This document shows positions 12,150 to 23,342 of a DNA stretch of 64,000 nt, in pieces. The notes under the pieces were generated by a model. It ran no database searches. It worked only from the letters and a program-made list of their open reading frames with translations, and was not told where the DNA came from. The position numbers were made by a program, and so were the translations under genes. Position 1 is the first letter of the stretch. Each line of letters starts with the position of its first letter. This DNA is from Gibbula magus (lineage: Eukaryota; Mollusca; Gastropoda; Trochida; Trochidae), in NCBI GenBank assembly GCA_936450465.1, contig OW388305.1:38387187-38451186 (forward strand). The letters run 5' to 3'.

Positions 12150-12756
12150 GCCCTGTTTATACGGCGAACGTTGCACATATGTAATATTGCTTATGGTAGT
12201 AATATACACACGTGAGTAAAAGTAAATTTACTTTGCGTTAATTTCTGCCTAAGCAAATGGGCTTCTAACTCTTTAAATATAAGAAATTGGGAAATCCTAA
12301 AACATGCCAATTAATATTTATTAGATGTAAACTAAATAAATGACATTACTTTATATTTGTCAACATTGTTTTGACTATATCGCCCTAATTATATAAAGAA
12401 AATCGGATAGTCAGAGAGATTTTGAAGGAGATTATCCAATATAGAGAATTTGAAAAACAGTATTAAGAGTTTCTAAAGTTCTCTAATATATTTTCTCAAC
12501 CTGTGTGAAGTCACTATGTCTGTAAACGACGAACTTTTACTAGAAAAGTGAAAATACCATATTTACTCACGGTAGTAAACATTTGCACTTGCCCCTGACT
12601 AGATGCAAATTTGCTTACGGTTGTGAACAATTTGCTTACGGTAGTAAAATATACATATGTGCAAATGCGTTCATACGGCGAGTTTTGCTCATATGAGCAA
12701 ATTTGCATATGTGTAATGCTTTACTCATATGCAAACGCTCGCCGTATTAACAGGGC
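12150..12756. mobile_element. 607-bp TIR element (AGCCCTGTTTATACGGCG)
   Basis: The left end AGCCCTGTTTATACGGCGAA and the right end reverse complement AGCCCTGTTAATACGGCGAG form imperfect TIRs that continue with CATATG-type repeats. Several short internal copies of TTGCTTACGGTAGTAAA occur near the right end. The flanks are TTA on the left and ATA on the right, so no exact target duplication is readable. Non-coding; superfamily unassigned. Confidence 0.75.
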
Positions 12757-13610
12757 TATATGATGTTTATATGCTTGGACACAGTTGGATATGTATTCGC
12801 ATGGTAGTAATTATTTTGAAAGATATAGAAATCATTTGGTCGCTTCCCGCACCACTGAGCGTGTATAGTGAACATGTACATATTAATTTCCATGTCAAGA
12901 CCATGTAGATCACGCGTCAGTGGGTTACAATAGGGTAGTAAGTCACCATCTTGGTTGCAGGAAATACCTCGAATAACTGTGGACATTTTCATCCATATTT
13001 GATTTGATATTTCCATCGATTCTTGACGATACTGTAATTTCCCGTCAATGGATTCTCACGATATCATCTGTGTGGCGAATACATGACCAGTCACTCTCTC
13101 ATGTTCTCCCAGTGAGGTCACTTAAGGGAAAGTTCTATCACCGATCAATCGACTGTATCCGCCATCTTGGATTTTTACATTACGTGAAATGTAAACACGC
13201 TATATTTTAACTAATTTTTCAAGATATTAATAAGAAAAGATATACACTGATATAATATTGACATAGTAACATATAACGTTTCATAAAACTAATACAATTT
13301 ACTGTTGTGCCGAAGGAAAGTTTTCCCCACTCACAGCGCCGATGAATCGCTTCAGTTATCAATGTTTTTATTTTTCAACAAATGTGCGCTTGTCTTTATC
13401 AAGTTGTGAAATATAAAGTCATCAAAATATTGCCTTCATTGATATATTAAACTTTCACTGTGTTTTAATCATGTATTAATATCCTCTCGAATTTCGTTTC
13501 CACAAAACATACCACCATAGAACCCTCCTTGTAAGTCATTTATTCCAACGTTACATAGAAGAAATTGACATGAGTTACCTCTGTAGGGAGGAAATATGTC
13601 ACATCCAAGC
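12757..13610. other. No gene seen
   Basis: Unique sequence; small frames here carry no recognisable domain. Confidence 0.4.
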
Positions 13611-13724
13611 CATCTTCTTTTGTAAGTCTAAACCCAAGCCGAGCCATGGTCTCATGTGACATCGATATATCGGTAAGGGTTTATCGGTATATCGGTGTAA
13701 CGTGCTCGCTACACTAATACCCAA

Positions 13725-14040
13725 GTGTCTTGTGATATCAAATCTCAATCAAGTGTCTTCTGATATCGCAATTTTACATTTTTTGTAAAAAAAAAACCAA
13801 TAATTTTCCTCGAAAATCATCATTTTCAGATTTTCTACGCTAATTTCAAATTTCATGAAAATCCCATTTTTTTTTACATTTTTCGCTAAAAAAACCCCAA
13901 TAACTTTGCTTGAAAATTACGCTTTTAACCTTTTGTACGGCTTTCTCAACCAAGTGTCTTCTGATATCAAATCTCACCCAAGTTTCTTCTGATATCAAAT
14001 CTCAGTTAGGTTTCTGACATCAAATATATCCACACAAGTT
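13725..14040. repeat. Internally repeated segment (AAGTGTCTTCTGATATCAAA units)
   Basis: The 26-base phrase around GTGTCTTCTGATATCAAATC appears about five times (near 13731, 13755, 13955, 13980 and 14007). Between them, two copies of a T/A-rich block (TTTTACATTTTT, poly-A, CCAATAA, GAAAAT) sit about 95 bases apart. This is a degenerate two-level tandem structure. Confidence 0.7.
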
Positions 14041-14124
14041 TGTTAGTAACACATTCTACGCTTACCGAGGGTATGATTGTTTTGGTATACGAGTGTTGAT
14101 TTAGAATAACAACAATTTATAATA

Positions 14125-14220
14125 GTTAGACCATTCGGGCCTGTTGTCTAATTGTGAAATGGTTAGTTAGGTCTAACTAACCATTTCAAAGATTAGACAA
14201 CAAGGACCGAATGGTCTAAC
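14125..14220. repeat. 96-bp near-perfect palindrome
   Basis: GTTAGACCATTCGGGCCTGT on the left is answered on the right by the inverse ending ATGGTCTAAC. The arms are about 47 bases with a few mismatches and almost no loop. The DNA could extrude a cruciform; likely a collapsed foldback element. Confidence 0.85.
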
Positions 14221-14963
14221 TTACTTAGACTATTGCCAACTAATAATACGTTTGTAAAGATCTATCTAATCAACTAATTTAATATTTTTTCTCGCGAACC
14301 ATATTGTTTTGGACAAAGCACACATATGAAGCCCATGCCACACACGAAATCGACATCAAAACAATACCGCAGAGCTCGTGAAAATCGCGTTAGAGTGTAT
14401 TTCCACAATCTGCACGTGTGCGTGAATCTCTGACTTGCGCACGTGGCGCTCCAGTCATTTAGAAACAGGAACTTGAAATGTTCAGACGTGGATATTTGCA
14501 GCTCAATTCGACGTACGTGGAGGGATTGGAACGTTGTTCTGCTTGTTTGTGAGGTAAGAATTATTATGATTATAACGAATAACAACTGCTACGTAAGTAA
14601 CTTTTCATTAAACTTTTAAAAAAGAAGATTTTCTTTGTCTATCTCACGCAGCCTAGAGAGTTCAGCGGGAATATATGGACACGCGGATCTCAGTTTCCCC
14701 CTTCACTTGCAAATTGATCATTGCTTAAACAAGTAACATTAATTGAGTATTTAATAGATTTGGTTTCAAACAGTACGCAATTTCAAATCACTGTGTACAT
14801 ATTTTAAACACTTTGATTGCAATGGTGTAATACTAATAGGTTACTGAACATGCAATTGTATGCTACAGACAATGTATCATTAATACCTTTCACAAGGCTT
14901 TTTAATTTATTTTACAGGTTTCGAGAAGTTTTATGTAGGTAACTGTATCTATGATGAACGAAG
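14221..14963. other. No gene seen
   Basis: Unique sequence. A good 5' splice-donor match (GAG/GTAAGA near 14552, plus strand) is present, but no coding exon can be tied to it. Confidence 0.35.
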
Positions 14964-14967
14964 TTAA

Positions 14968-15457
14968 AGGTACATCCATTGTGTTGTTGGGGGTCAAATA
15001 TGCCAAACGTTATAAATGGTCTTATTTTATCGAGAAATACCAACTGTTACCGAAAACTACCATTTTGATGATACTCGACTTAGTGTATTGACGATATGAA
15101 GGTAAACGTATCGATTTCTGATCGAAAACCGGACAATGCACCGCGTGTGGTGCGCGCCACTGAGTCAAACGTAATTTTGGAATCTTATTTAAATCAGACA
15201 AAATAGCAAATTTGGGTTGATAATGTTCAATAGGTCATATAACTACTGTGCATGTAAATAGGACGTGCACTTTCGGTTTCTGCACATACATAATGATGTT
15301 ACTCGATATTAATTGGAAACTAGTAATTATGATATATTTGGCGATTGTGGATGAATATGCAAGCTGACTGAATTTGTTTGTATTGTAAACAGCACATATG
15401 GTGTGTTGGAACGTATTAAAACCAAATAAAATTTTATGAAACACAATGGATGCACCT
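14968..15457 (+). mobile_element. TTAA-flanked MITE, family C, copy 1 (490 bp)
   Basis: The element starts AGGTACATCCATTGTGTT and ends with the inverse AACACAATGGATGCACCT, between TTAA at 14964-14967 and 15458-15461. An internal landmark is TCGAAAACCGGACAATGCA. Copy 2 at 41213-41702 has exactly the same length and is about 95 percent identical by eye. Frames crossing it, including 15235-15528 on the minus strand, are repeat-derived. Confidence 0.92.
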
Positions 15458-15785
15458 TTAATAAGGACGCCGGAGTTCGAGAAGAACCACCTGAATACTT
15501 CTAAACGTAAACATATATCACTGTACATACTTTATGACTTCCACAAGCTGTTCAAACTATAAACACAATATTGATGTAATAAAATATTTATTTGAGTTGT
15601 GTTCTTCTTTTAAAACATGTCAAGCATTTGACGAGATATTGAAACTACCTAAAAATCGGAATCGTATGAAAATTAGTTCCGGCCGTGGTCTAACTGAAAT
15701 TCACGTTGGTTATACCACGGCTCAAACAATAGCAGCTATGGTCTAAACACTCGTATAAAGAAGCGTCTGTTTTTTTTTCAATATA

Positions 15786-16802
15786 ATGGCGTCACGAGTC
15801 GAACATTCCCTATCAGATAAGGAGTGGGGCAAGGAAGAGTGTTGTCTGCTCTACATCAACGACCTGATTACCGAACTCGAAAACCTCAGAAGGGGAGCGA
15901 TCAATGGTCAAGAACATATACCTTCTGTAGTGCTAGCAGACGACACGACACTGATCGGTACAACAAGGAAGAGTCTACAGGCTTCACTCAATGCTGTACA
16001 TGGTTTCTCGTGTCAGTGGAGAATGTTCTATAATCCAGCAAAGGCTTGTGTTCTTGTTTTCAAAGGTGGAGTAAGGGAAATCAAGGAACCTGAATTTAAA
16101 TTGAATGACACATGCGTGCCTATACAAGACAGTACAATATATGCAGTGTTTTAATCCATACTACAAAGCAAACTGAGAGAACGAATCGTGCTTGTTCTTC
16201 TGCTAGAAGGACAATTGCATCTCTCAAAAGATATTGGTCTCAGGGCAGGTGGGTTGAACCCAGTTAATTATGCTAAGAAATGGCAGCGTATTATCCTAGC
16301 AAGTGCCCTGTATTCGTGCGAGCTGTTGGCTAACATCACCAGGTCAGAAATGAAAGAACTCGAAAGATTTCAAAGATATTTTGCAAGAATTATCCAAGGT
16401 TACCATGTGAGATCTTCAACTGCTGTTACAGTACAGACTCTAGGCCTCTTGAGTAAGGAAGCCACGATTGACAAAAATAAATTGGGCTATCTCGGCAGAA
16501 TATGTCGGGCGAGTTCAACCCAAATAGTCAAATTGTTATTCTATTTCAGATATGGAAAATTCTTATGTGGTAGCTTCAACAAAAACTCTGTGATACATGA
16601 CTTGATACCTATATGTGTTAAGTATGGACTGTACCAATATCTGCTTCAATACGTTGACAATTGACACTTTCCATCAAAACATGAATGGAAAAATACCTGC
16701 AATAAAGCAGTATTAAGCAGAGAGACATCATTATGGAGACACGAGTTATCCCTTCGACCCGAGTTAAGGCGGTTAAGTTCAAATAAATACTACAAATCCT
16801 AA
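15786..16802 (+). pseudogene. Broken non-LTR retrotransposon: reverse transcriptase palm and C-terminal region
   Basis: Two open segments (15786-16154 and 16188-16664) plus a post-stop extension to 16802 read as one decayed LINE protein. A GVGQGRVLSA stretch in frame two at about 15820-15852 is the reverse-transcriptase Q-G motif. After an indel the frame continues YINDLITELENL, then the catalytic LADDTTL (the YADD-box equivalent) and the CQWRMFYNPAKACVLVF strand. Further on come DIGLRAGGLNPVNYAKKW, ALYSCELL and ITRSEMKELERFQR, typical of the region after the palm in invertebrate LINEs. Past the TGA at 16662 the same frame continues HEWKNTCNKAVLSRETSLWR. Defects are stops at 16152 and 16662, indels near 15825 and 15852, and a probable frameshift near 16215. 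The fingers domain and any endonuclease are missing, as in a 5'-truncated copy. The clade is not assigned. Confidence 0.88.
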
Positions 16803-17077
16803 AATGTTAATTTCATAATTTTGGAAAATAAAATATGTGTATGCAAAGAACAAAATTAGAAAAGTACAGTAACATTCCAATGAAATTTGTAAGCAAATAT
16901 AACCACCACCTTCTTATCATGTCACACTTATACATACTGTTTCCTTTGTCATTTATAAATTTTAATACACGCGAACTTTCGCATGATTTGTCTTCTTATG
17001 AATATTAATAAGGAAATTCGCAAAGATGTACTGTTCTGAAAATTATGCTTAGAGACACTTGTTTGTCTCACGCTTTA
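16803..17077. other. No gene seen; probable 3' flank of the LINE relic
   Basis: AT-rich, without a recognisable tail repeat. Confidence 0.35.
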
Positions 17078-17302
17078 CATCAACTTTCCCGCAAGGAATA
17101 ACTCGCGCCAGTCTCCATCAATGGGTATTTTAAGCCTTGCCGCATTTCCTTAACTTTCGTCTCCTAGTGTAGCGATACGCGCACCTGAACTTTATACATG
17201 TACTGCGCTCCGCTAAGCTAGCGCAGGAAAGTTAATGAAGTGCGGCACTTCTTAAATTAGCCAGTGATGAATTGCGTTATGACCTGCGGGGAAGTTAATA
17301 CA
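17078..17302. mobile_element. Foldback element, CAAGGAATAACTCG family
   Basis: A left arm with CTTTCCCGCAAGGAATAACT and CCTTAACTTTC is matched by the reverse complement of a right arm at about 17220-17302 (GAAAGTTAATG to GGGGAAGTTAAT). Identity between arms is moderate. Related arms occur at 22401-22507 and about 5155-5225. Confidence 0.7.
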
Positions 17303-18270
17303 TTCAGACCCCGTTTATCCGCAAAATTCGGTTACAGTTGAAAATTGTCCGGATAGCAAGAGGTGTCGTTAAGCGAATCACCATTTACATAGAAATGCTT
17401 AGAGAAGATTTGAAATACTACTGTGCGGATGGCCGGATTAAACGAGGTCTCACTGTATACATTCGGTGCCATTCCGATGTCGATATCCTTCTTTCATGAC
17501 AATCTAAACAACACATAAATATAATAATCAAATAACACGCATATGTCTTCAGGAACTTTCAATAACATTTAATCCATATACTATATAATTAAATAAAGCG
17601 TAAACGTCATCAAGAGTACACAACACATGTCGTCATATCCTACTTGAAGAAAACGCTTAGAAAACTTGGTAATATTTTATTGCCTTATATTTCAAAAGTT
17701 GATAAAGGCTCATTCATTCAAAAATATAAACAACTTGAAGTGAAGCCATTCAATGGCGATACGAGTGTGATAAGCCTAGCTATGGCACGATTTTGTTGAT
17801 TAGTTTAATGATAGATCATACGTTACATTGTGAATAAGCTATCAATTTTTATGTTATATTATTCAAATAATTAAAAGTATAAATACAGCATGTTGTCATC
17901 TCACATAACACAAAAAAGCAAGATGGCGGCCAGTAAGCAATAGAAATGTCTCATTAACGACCCACAGCACAACTGTCCATAATCATTATGTTGAATGTCG
18001 AGCTGGAACGCTGTTGATAACAGCTCAGCTAGGATTATTCAAACGTAACCCAATTACAACAGGCACCTCAATATAATCTTCAACGTGTCACTGCATAACG
18101 CGCCCGACTGATTATCACGATTCAGCACTTCGAAAATTTACTTCAGTTCTGTTAAAGAAGTCTACAACAATATTACAGAACTCCACACTTCAAGTTACAC
18201 AAACACATCAACACGCATATCCCAAGTTTTTAAAACAGTGCGAAGTCACGTATCACGATGCAGCTGTAAC
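17303..18270. other. No gene seen
   Basis: Unique sequence downstream (minus sense) of the small ORF. Contains no supported feature. Confidence 0.35.
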
Positions 18271-18274
18271 TAAT

Positions 18275-18612
18275 ATCTTCAGATCAGCTCGGTCCAAAAC
18301 AGTTCGCCAAAACAGCAGATGAAGTGAACATCATGACAAGCGGGGATAAACACCAGATTGAGTCCAGAGCAGTCCATGTATAAAACAGTGGAGCAGTAAA
18401 ATGAGGATATTTATTCAAATTTAAAAAAAAAAATATCCAACTTTTTTTCTTTCAAAATTGATGTATTCATACCAGTTTGAGTCCAAAACGGCGGAGCTGG
18501 ATTTTTAGATATCCATACCTGTTTGAGTCCAAAACCGCTCATATCCGACACGGTAAGGCTGAATTTTCAAATTGATGGTATTCATACCAGTTTGAGTCCA
18601 AAACAGTTCTAT
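18275..18612 (-). repeat. GTTTGAGTCCAAAAC short repeats; likely 3' region of the small ORF
   Basis: The phrase CAGTTTGAGTCCAAAAC or close variants occurs at about 18474, 18520 and 18589, with weaker copies at about 18290 and 18356. On the minus strand this lies directly after the stop codon of the 105-residue ORF. TTTATT near 18409 reads AATAAA on that strand, a possible polyadenylation signal about 200 bases downstream. Confidence 0.55.
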
Positions 18613-18930
18613 CTAAAACGGCGCACCAGTAGCTTCCCTGAAGTTATGTTCCTTCCTCAACTCCGCCCAGGAGTCACGCACTATGGGTCCATCTCGCGTG
18701 TGGTCATACTGTCTTTTGTTCCTCTCTGTACCTACCCAGGACTGGACACTTCTCTGTTGATTGAACTGACCAATGTCCGTGTTGACCACGTTCTCCATGG
18801 TTCCCGCGGGTCGTATGTACGTGTTCCCTGTCATGTCAATACCCTGACTCCTCAGCCGTACAACCGCCTCATTCTTCCTCTCCAGGACTCGTTGCTTCCT
18901 TAAAGCTTCGTTGTGGTACGCGTTGGACAT
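18613..18930 (-). CDS. Uncharacterised 105-residue charged protein (single open exon)
   Basis: From the ATG at 18928-18930 the frame runs MSNAYHNEALRKQRVLERKN to the C-terminus REATGAPF and a TAG. The N-terminal third is rich in Arg, Lys and Glu in a helix-like pattern (residues 8-27). The rest is hydrophilic with Gly-Pro turns and a DSWAELRKEHNFR stretch near the end. There is no signal peptide, membrane segment or cysteine. Base composition is clearly more GC-rich than the neighbours, which argues for coding. The frame stays open upstream of the ATG for about 30 more codons without another Met, including a pyrimidine-rich AG that could be a splice acceptor near 19008. So this may be a whole short gene or the last exon of a longer one. 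I do not recognise the family. The plus-strand frame over the same bases looks like its antisense shadow. Confidence 0.6.
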   Translation of the reverse strand: MSNAYHNEALRKQRVLERKNEAVVRLRSQGIDMTGNTYIRPAGTMENVVNTDIGQFNQQRSVQSWVGTERNKRQYDHTRDGPIVRDSWAELRKEHNFREATGAPF

Positions 18931-19370
18931 TGTTGAAGACGAGAACTTATTCCTTAGGACCAGATTTTTCAATGACTGCTTGCAATTGTCCTTCGTATGT
19001 TCCTTTATAGGACAAACAGGTAAGCGTTATGCAATTCGTCTTACCATTTGATACCCCACGACAGCTAAGATATGGATTAGGATTAGCCTGGCTGTGTTGT
19101 CAGCCTAGGGTTGCCAGGTTTGCGTGACAGAGTCTATCGTATTATCGACACTGGAGTTACATTTGGTACAAATGCAATGCAATATGATTTGCTACAGCTG
19201 TATAGATATTATCTAACGTTGATTAATAACGCTTTGGGGAACGACTCGGAAAGGTTATTAATGCTACACAAGCCATATATCCTTATTTTAAGTACACAAT
19301 CCCCAACCAACAAACCTGTCCCCTGGTTAAGGGGTTAATAACTTATATCGATCTTCATAAACGTTGTACT
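18931..19370. other. No further gene seen; upstream side of the small ORF
   Basis: May contain 5' untranslated or intronic sequence of the minus-strand ORF. No promoter element could be picked out with confidence. Confidence 0.35.
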
Positions 19371-19374
19371 TTAA

Positions 19375-19685
19375 AGGCACTGTAACACATTTTTAGTATT
19401 TTTTATATGTTGAAATATGACATTTACAATAACTTAATGCAACATATCTTTACTTACGAGGGTAAAACAGCTACATAAATGCCCCGATTATCCGTAGTCA
19501 TTTCAGTGTGAACACTTAATAATAATTCGATAATGGAAAATGGATCCGCCTTGCTTTTCGGAACCACAACCATTCATTCTAAAACCCTATTTTATTGATC
19601 TTGGAGGTTTATGTTGCAATTTGCAACACATCTTTTCCATTATATGATATGTCTTTATTCATTTAGAAATCGTGCTACAGTCCCT
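19375..19685 (-). mobile_element. Diverged TTAA MITE related to family A (311 bp)
   Basis: TTAA at 19371-19374 and 19686-19689 bracket an element starting AGGCACTGTAACACATTTTT and ending CGTGCTACAGTCCCT. The internal order (GGAACC block, then a TTCTAAAACCC block) matches family A and B elements in reverse orientation but is much diverged. Confidence 0.8.
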
Positions 19686-19689
19686 TTAA

Positions 19690-20597
19690 GTCATAATGCA
19701 ATTGAGTGTATGTTCATTTCGTGTGTGATAATGTGACTATTTCAATGACACGTAAATAGTATATTGGCGACAAGAATTCACATGTGCATTGCTAGGTCAA
19801 AGGGTTAAGGGTTAACTTTTTACTACGTGAACTTCACTGTATATACTGTGTCACAGAGCCATGTATTGTCGAACACGCCTCCTATACTGTAAAAGGTTAG
19901 GTAGGGAAACGAGGTCAACACCTTCTAGTTCAAGAACAAAATCGCATAATTAGTGTTCTACAGTATCAATAAAGCAAACATTCTCCTTCAAAATAAGCTA
20001 TAAAGCTTAAAAATCGATTTGATATTTTCAAAGATTGTATACTTCTATTATAAATTATATTAGTTCTCCAGCGTAAGCTCTCTGCATGTCACGTGTTTCT
20101 TTGAAATAAATATTTGAAAAATTGACATGAAATCGCTGATGATCTTCTGTCGGACAATAGTCAGCCATTTACAAATCTCATTTTGATGCATCAGATCGCG
20201 CAAGAATGATAATTTACAGACACTACATTTGATATTTCACTGCAATTAAAGGGTTAACGACCTAAGCTTCACCCTGTACACTATAAGTTGTATATCAATG
20301 TGTACGTGTGTTTTACTGTGTTAAGTTGGCTATGTCAAAGTAACCTATTAACTAAAAAATAAAAGTACAGGACCAATCGTATAACCTTGTCGAACTCTAT
20401 TCCCTACGCGTACCTTTCAAGCATGACATTACCTGATATGTTTTATGAGAGTTTTTATAAAACACGAGACTTTTCCTATTAGTTAGTGATATTGCAATCA
20501 TCATGATGATTTTACAGCGTCTAAGGTCAGTATTGCCTGTATGGTATATTTTAATATGTTATTTAGCAATGTTTATGTATGCTTGTATGTATGCTCT
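19690..20597. other. No gene seen
   Basis: AT-rich unique DNA. Confidence 0.4.
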
Positions 20598-20599
20598 AT

Positions 20600-21126
20600 G
20601 GGGGGACTTGATTTGCCAGCTGGGCTATCGCCCGGGTCGCCCGTTTTCGCCCGCAACCCGGTTGGGAAGCGGCGACGCACTTGATTCAGGCGGGCGGGTA
20701 TTCAATATCGCCCGCCGGGGTAGCCCGGTTGACCCGGTTTCAAATGAGCGGGCTATCGCGGGCGATAATGGCGGCAAACGGACCAAACTCGTTTTTGCAA
20801 ATTTGAAAATATCGTATATCTTTCCATCTAAACATTTACAATACTATAATTTATAAGAGTACTGAAGGGAAAGACTAATGTTGCAAACATTTCAAGCAGA
20901 AGTAATAATATTGTTCATTGTTGTCGAGATATCGTTTCATTGTCGCAAACACTTTAGAAAAGTTCGATTATTAGTTGCAGGGCAACTAAGTTGGCTCTGA
21001 TGGCTGCCATAACAATAACCCGAATCAACTTGATTTGGTTCGTCTGCTCGGTTCACCCGGATAGCCCGGTCACATGACCGGGCTATAGCGGGCTACGCCC
21101 GGGATAGTGCCAATCAAGTGCCCCCA
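20600..21126. mobile_element. TA-flanked element with GC-rich subterminal repeats, copy 1
   Basis: The left end TGGGGGGACTTGATTTGCCA is inverted at the right end (CCAATCAAGTGCCCCCA). TA dinucleotides flank both ends. The outer 150 bases on each side are very GC-rich and packed with GGGCTATAGCGGGCT and CCCGGTTGACCCGG type words, while the middle is ordinary AT-rich DNA. The 117-codon frame across the left end is a by-product. The ACTTGATT word near the ends is shared with the element at 43.7-44.2 kb. Confidence 0.75.
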
Positions 21127-21180
21127 TATTTCTATGTATGTCTATGTATGCTATGTATAACTGACGATACTTTATAAATT

Positions 21181-21182
21181 GC

Positions 21183-21220
<38 letters not shown>
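21181..21220. repeat. (TGTC)n microsatellite
   Basis: About nine tandem TGTC units ending in CTCTCTC. Confidence 0.95.
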
Positions 21221-21504
21221 GCCAAGTAGTTCCCCAAGATTAAATATTTGATGAAATTATGCAATCTGATACAGATTTCCCTTCAAATATGTTTATGTAA
21301 TTTTCGTTAATGACTTCTGTAATACAATCAATTACAAATCCTTTAGATTATATAAATTATAGATATGCCAATGATTTCACATTGGTTTGGAAAGTAATCC
21401 TATCTGCCTGCATTATCGTGGTAGAACGCTTTGTAAACTGTGCATACCCGGCCCATGTGTCTACCTTGCGTGTAAGCAATACCAGATTCATTAATTTACA
21501 TTAA

Positions 21505-21860
21505 AGGGGCAGTAGCACGTTTTTTCCGCTGAAATAAGTTGATGAAATGTATTTGAAAAATAATGTCACCAATAGTAAAACACACTTCTCTCTTCGGAAA
21601 ATCAAGTTAAAAAATGTGTTTACATGTTTCCGTAAAGCCACGGGAATCGTTTTGGTCATTCGAATTAATAAAATGTGTTCACAATAAAATGGCCGCCATG
21701 CAAATTTTGTTTTATACGCAACACTGTTATTACCACTAAGGTTAATTGGTTTGTGTAATAAGATGTTTTACCCTCTGAAGTAAATATAAATAACATAAAC
21801 TATTATTATAAATGGGAAATTTGAAAAAATAAAATTTGCGAAAAACGTGCTCCTGCGCCT
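21505..21860 (+). mobile_element. TTAA MITE family A, copy 3
   Basis: AGGGGCAGTAGCACGTTTTT at the left and CGTGCTCCTGCGCCT at the right, between TTAA at 21501-21504 and 21861-21864. It carries the family A blocks (CCGTAAAGCC, GGGAATCG, AAAATGGCCGCCATGCAA). Length 356 bp, almost the same as copy 1. Confidence 0.92.
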
Positions 21861-21864
21861 TTAA

Positions 21865-22400
21865 GATATTTTATGACAGTTACATTCTTACAAACATGAG
21901 CTTTTATGCTTGATGATGGGCACTTAGAAGCTGGTAAGTGATACAACAGCGTGTATTAAGGACACCAACCCATTCTCCCTCTTATTATGGGGCTTATGTG
22001 TTATATGTTTTACAGTTATGAGTCATCAACAAATGTAAGTCCAAGCAGGTTATTTATGTCGATAACACCTTTTATTAACTACATGTAAATGTCTACATTT
22101 TATAAATTTTATAACATAAATGTCACATAAAACATATTTTGAAAACGCGATATCAGCACTCCAATGAACAGACATACAATTAAAGATATTATTCACTGAT
22201 GTATGCCATTGTGAGTATTTCTTAACAAAATGTGTGTTTATCAAATACATTCAAAATCTACATTCTCCGACAGCAGTGTATCGTTTTATACCCTCTTAAA
22301 ACACTGGAAATTATATTTTGCACGTAAGTATTTTTCACCAATAACATATATATTGTGGGTCTGTGTCCAGACTATTTTCTCTTAAAGGTTAAATGTCCTG
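21865..22400. other. No gene seen
   Basis: AT-rich unique DNA. Confidence 0.4.
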
Positions 22401-22507
22401 CCATAAGGCAACTTCCCAATGCAAGGCATAACTCTTGCCAGTCTGCATTACTGGCTGATTAGAGACTGGCAAGAGTTATGCCTTGCATTGGGAAGTTGGC
22501 CATAAGG
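22401..22507. mobile_element. Near-perfect foldback, CAAGGCATAACTCTTGCC arms
   Basis: Arms of about 45 bases (CCATAAGGCAACTTCCCAAT onward, inverse ending GGCCATAAGG) flank an 18-base loop. The right arm ends at 22507. Same sequence family as the weaker foldback at 17.1 kb and the relic near 5.2 kb. Confidence 0.88.
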
Positions 22508-22931
22508 TCACATTCGGATTCATTAAAATGGGATTTCAATTTGACAATTGATCGATTTTAAATTTCTTAAATCGGCCCATAAATTACTTATATACGGCTT
22601 TTTAAAATACACGGCTAGCCCGGCGGCCAGAACGAAAACCTTATATTTTCCATATATCGAATGTTTAGATTCCGTCTAGATGTGTTTTCGGCGGTTTAAC
22701 ACACTTTATAAAGACATGATCATCTAGCAGCAGTGATAATCATCATAAATTATTCAATGAGGCTCCACGGAGCTGGTCACAGATGACCCTCGTCTATGAT
22801 AAATCACATTCACGCCTCCGGGATTGTCTTCAAAGCGGATCGCCGCGCTGATTGCGGCATTGTTAAAATGGGTAAATTAAAATCGTCTAAATAATCAGTT
22901 GCAAGTGTATATTGTCTCGATTTTATGTTAA
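22508..22931. other. No gene seen
   Basis: Unique sequence with a few short GC-rich words; no supported feature. Confidence 0.4.
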
Positions 22932-23220
22932 GGAGAAAACATGACTCCGAGGTCTTCTGCTCTGAGAATAACCTGAAGGGAGGGATAAAGCCCCGAGGGC
23001 GTTAGCCCGAGGGGCTATCCCGACCTTGAGGTTATTCTCAGAGCAGAAGACCGAGGAGGAGTGTTTTCTCTAGCTTATAAACCGTCAAATATCAAAATTT
23101 ACGAGTTATAGTTTCGGACGCTCAAAGGGCCTAATTCCTCCGCTTAGACCATTTTAAAAGCAGAAGACGAAGGAGGAATTTTTTCTTCCTATTTATAAAC
23201 GTCAAATGTAAAAATTTACA
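22932..23220. repeat. Hairpin plus local direct duplication (AGCAGAAGACCGAGGAGG)
   Basis: 22932-23071 is an inverted repeat with about 65-base arms (GAGGTCTTCTGCTCTGAGAA against TTCTCAGAGCAGAAGACC), centred on GGGCGTTAGCCC. The right arm and following bases (AGCAGAAGACCGAGGAGG, then TAAACCGTCAAAT and AAAATTTAC) are repeated in direct orientation at about 23160-23220. Confidence 0.8.
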
Positions 23221-23342
23221 TTTTATAATTTTTGATTCCCAAATCGTGTTTTTATAAAGGGTATGTCGCCCTCGGTTGCGTTATATCGAGGCAAAGACGG
23301 TATGACTATAAATGGAGTAATTCAACTCCACTCATCATCTCG

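Noticed and set aside
18523..18903. 126-codon plus frame over the small minus-strand ORF
   Set aside because: Proline- and leucine-rich antisense shadow; the minus frame has the more protein-like composition.
20503..20856. 117-codon plus frame with a hydrophobic start
   Set aside because: Its second half is the GC-rich end of the TA-flanked element; no domain is visible.
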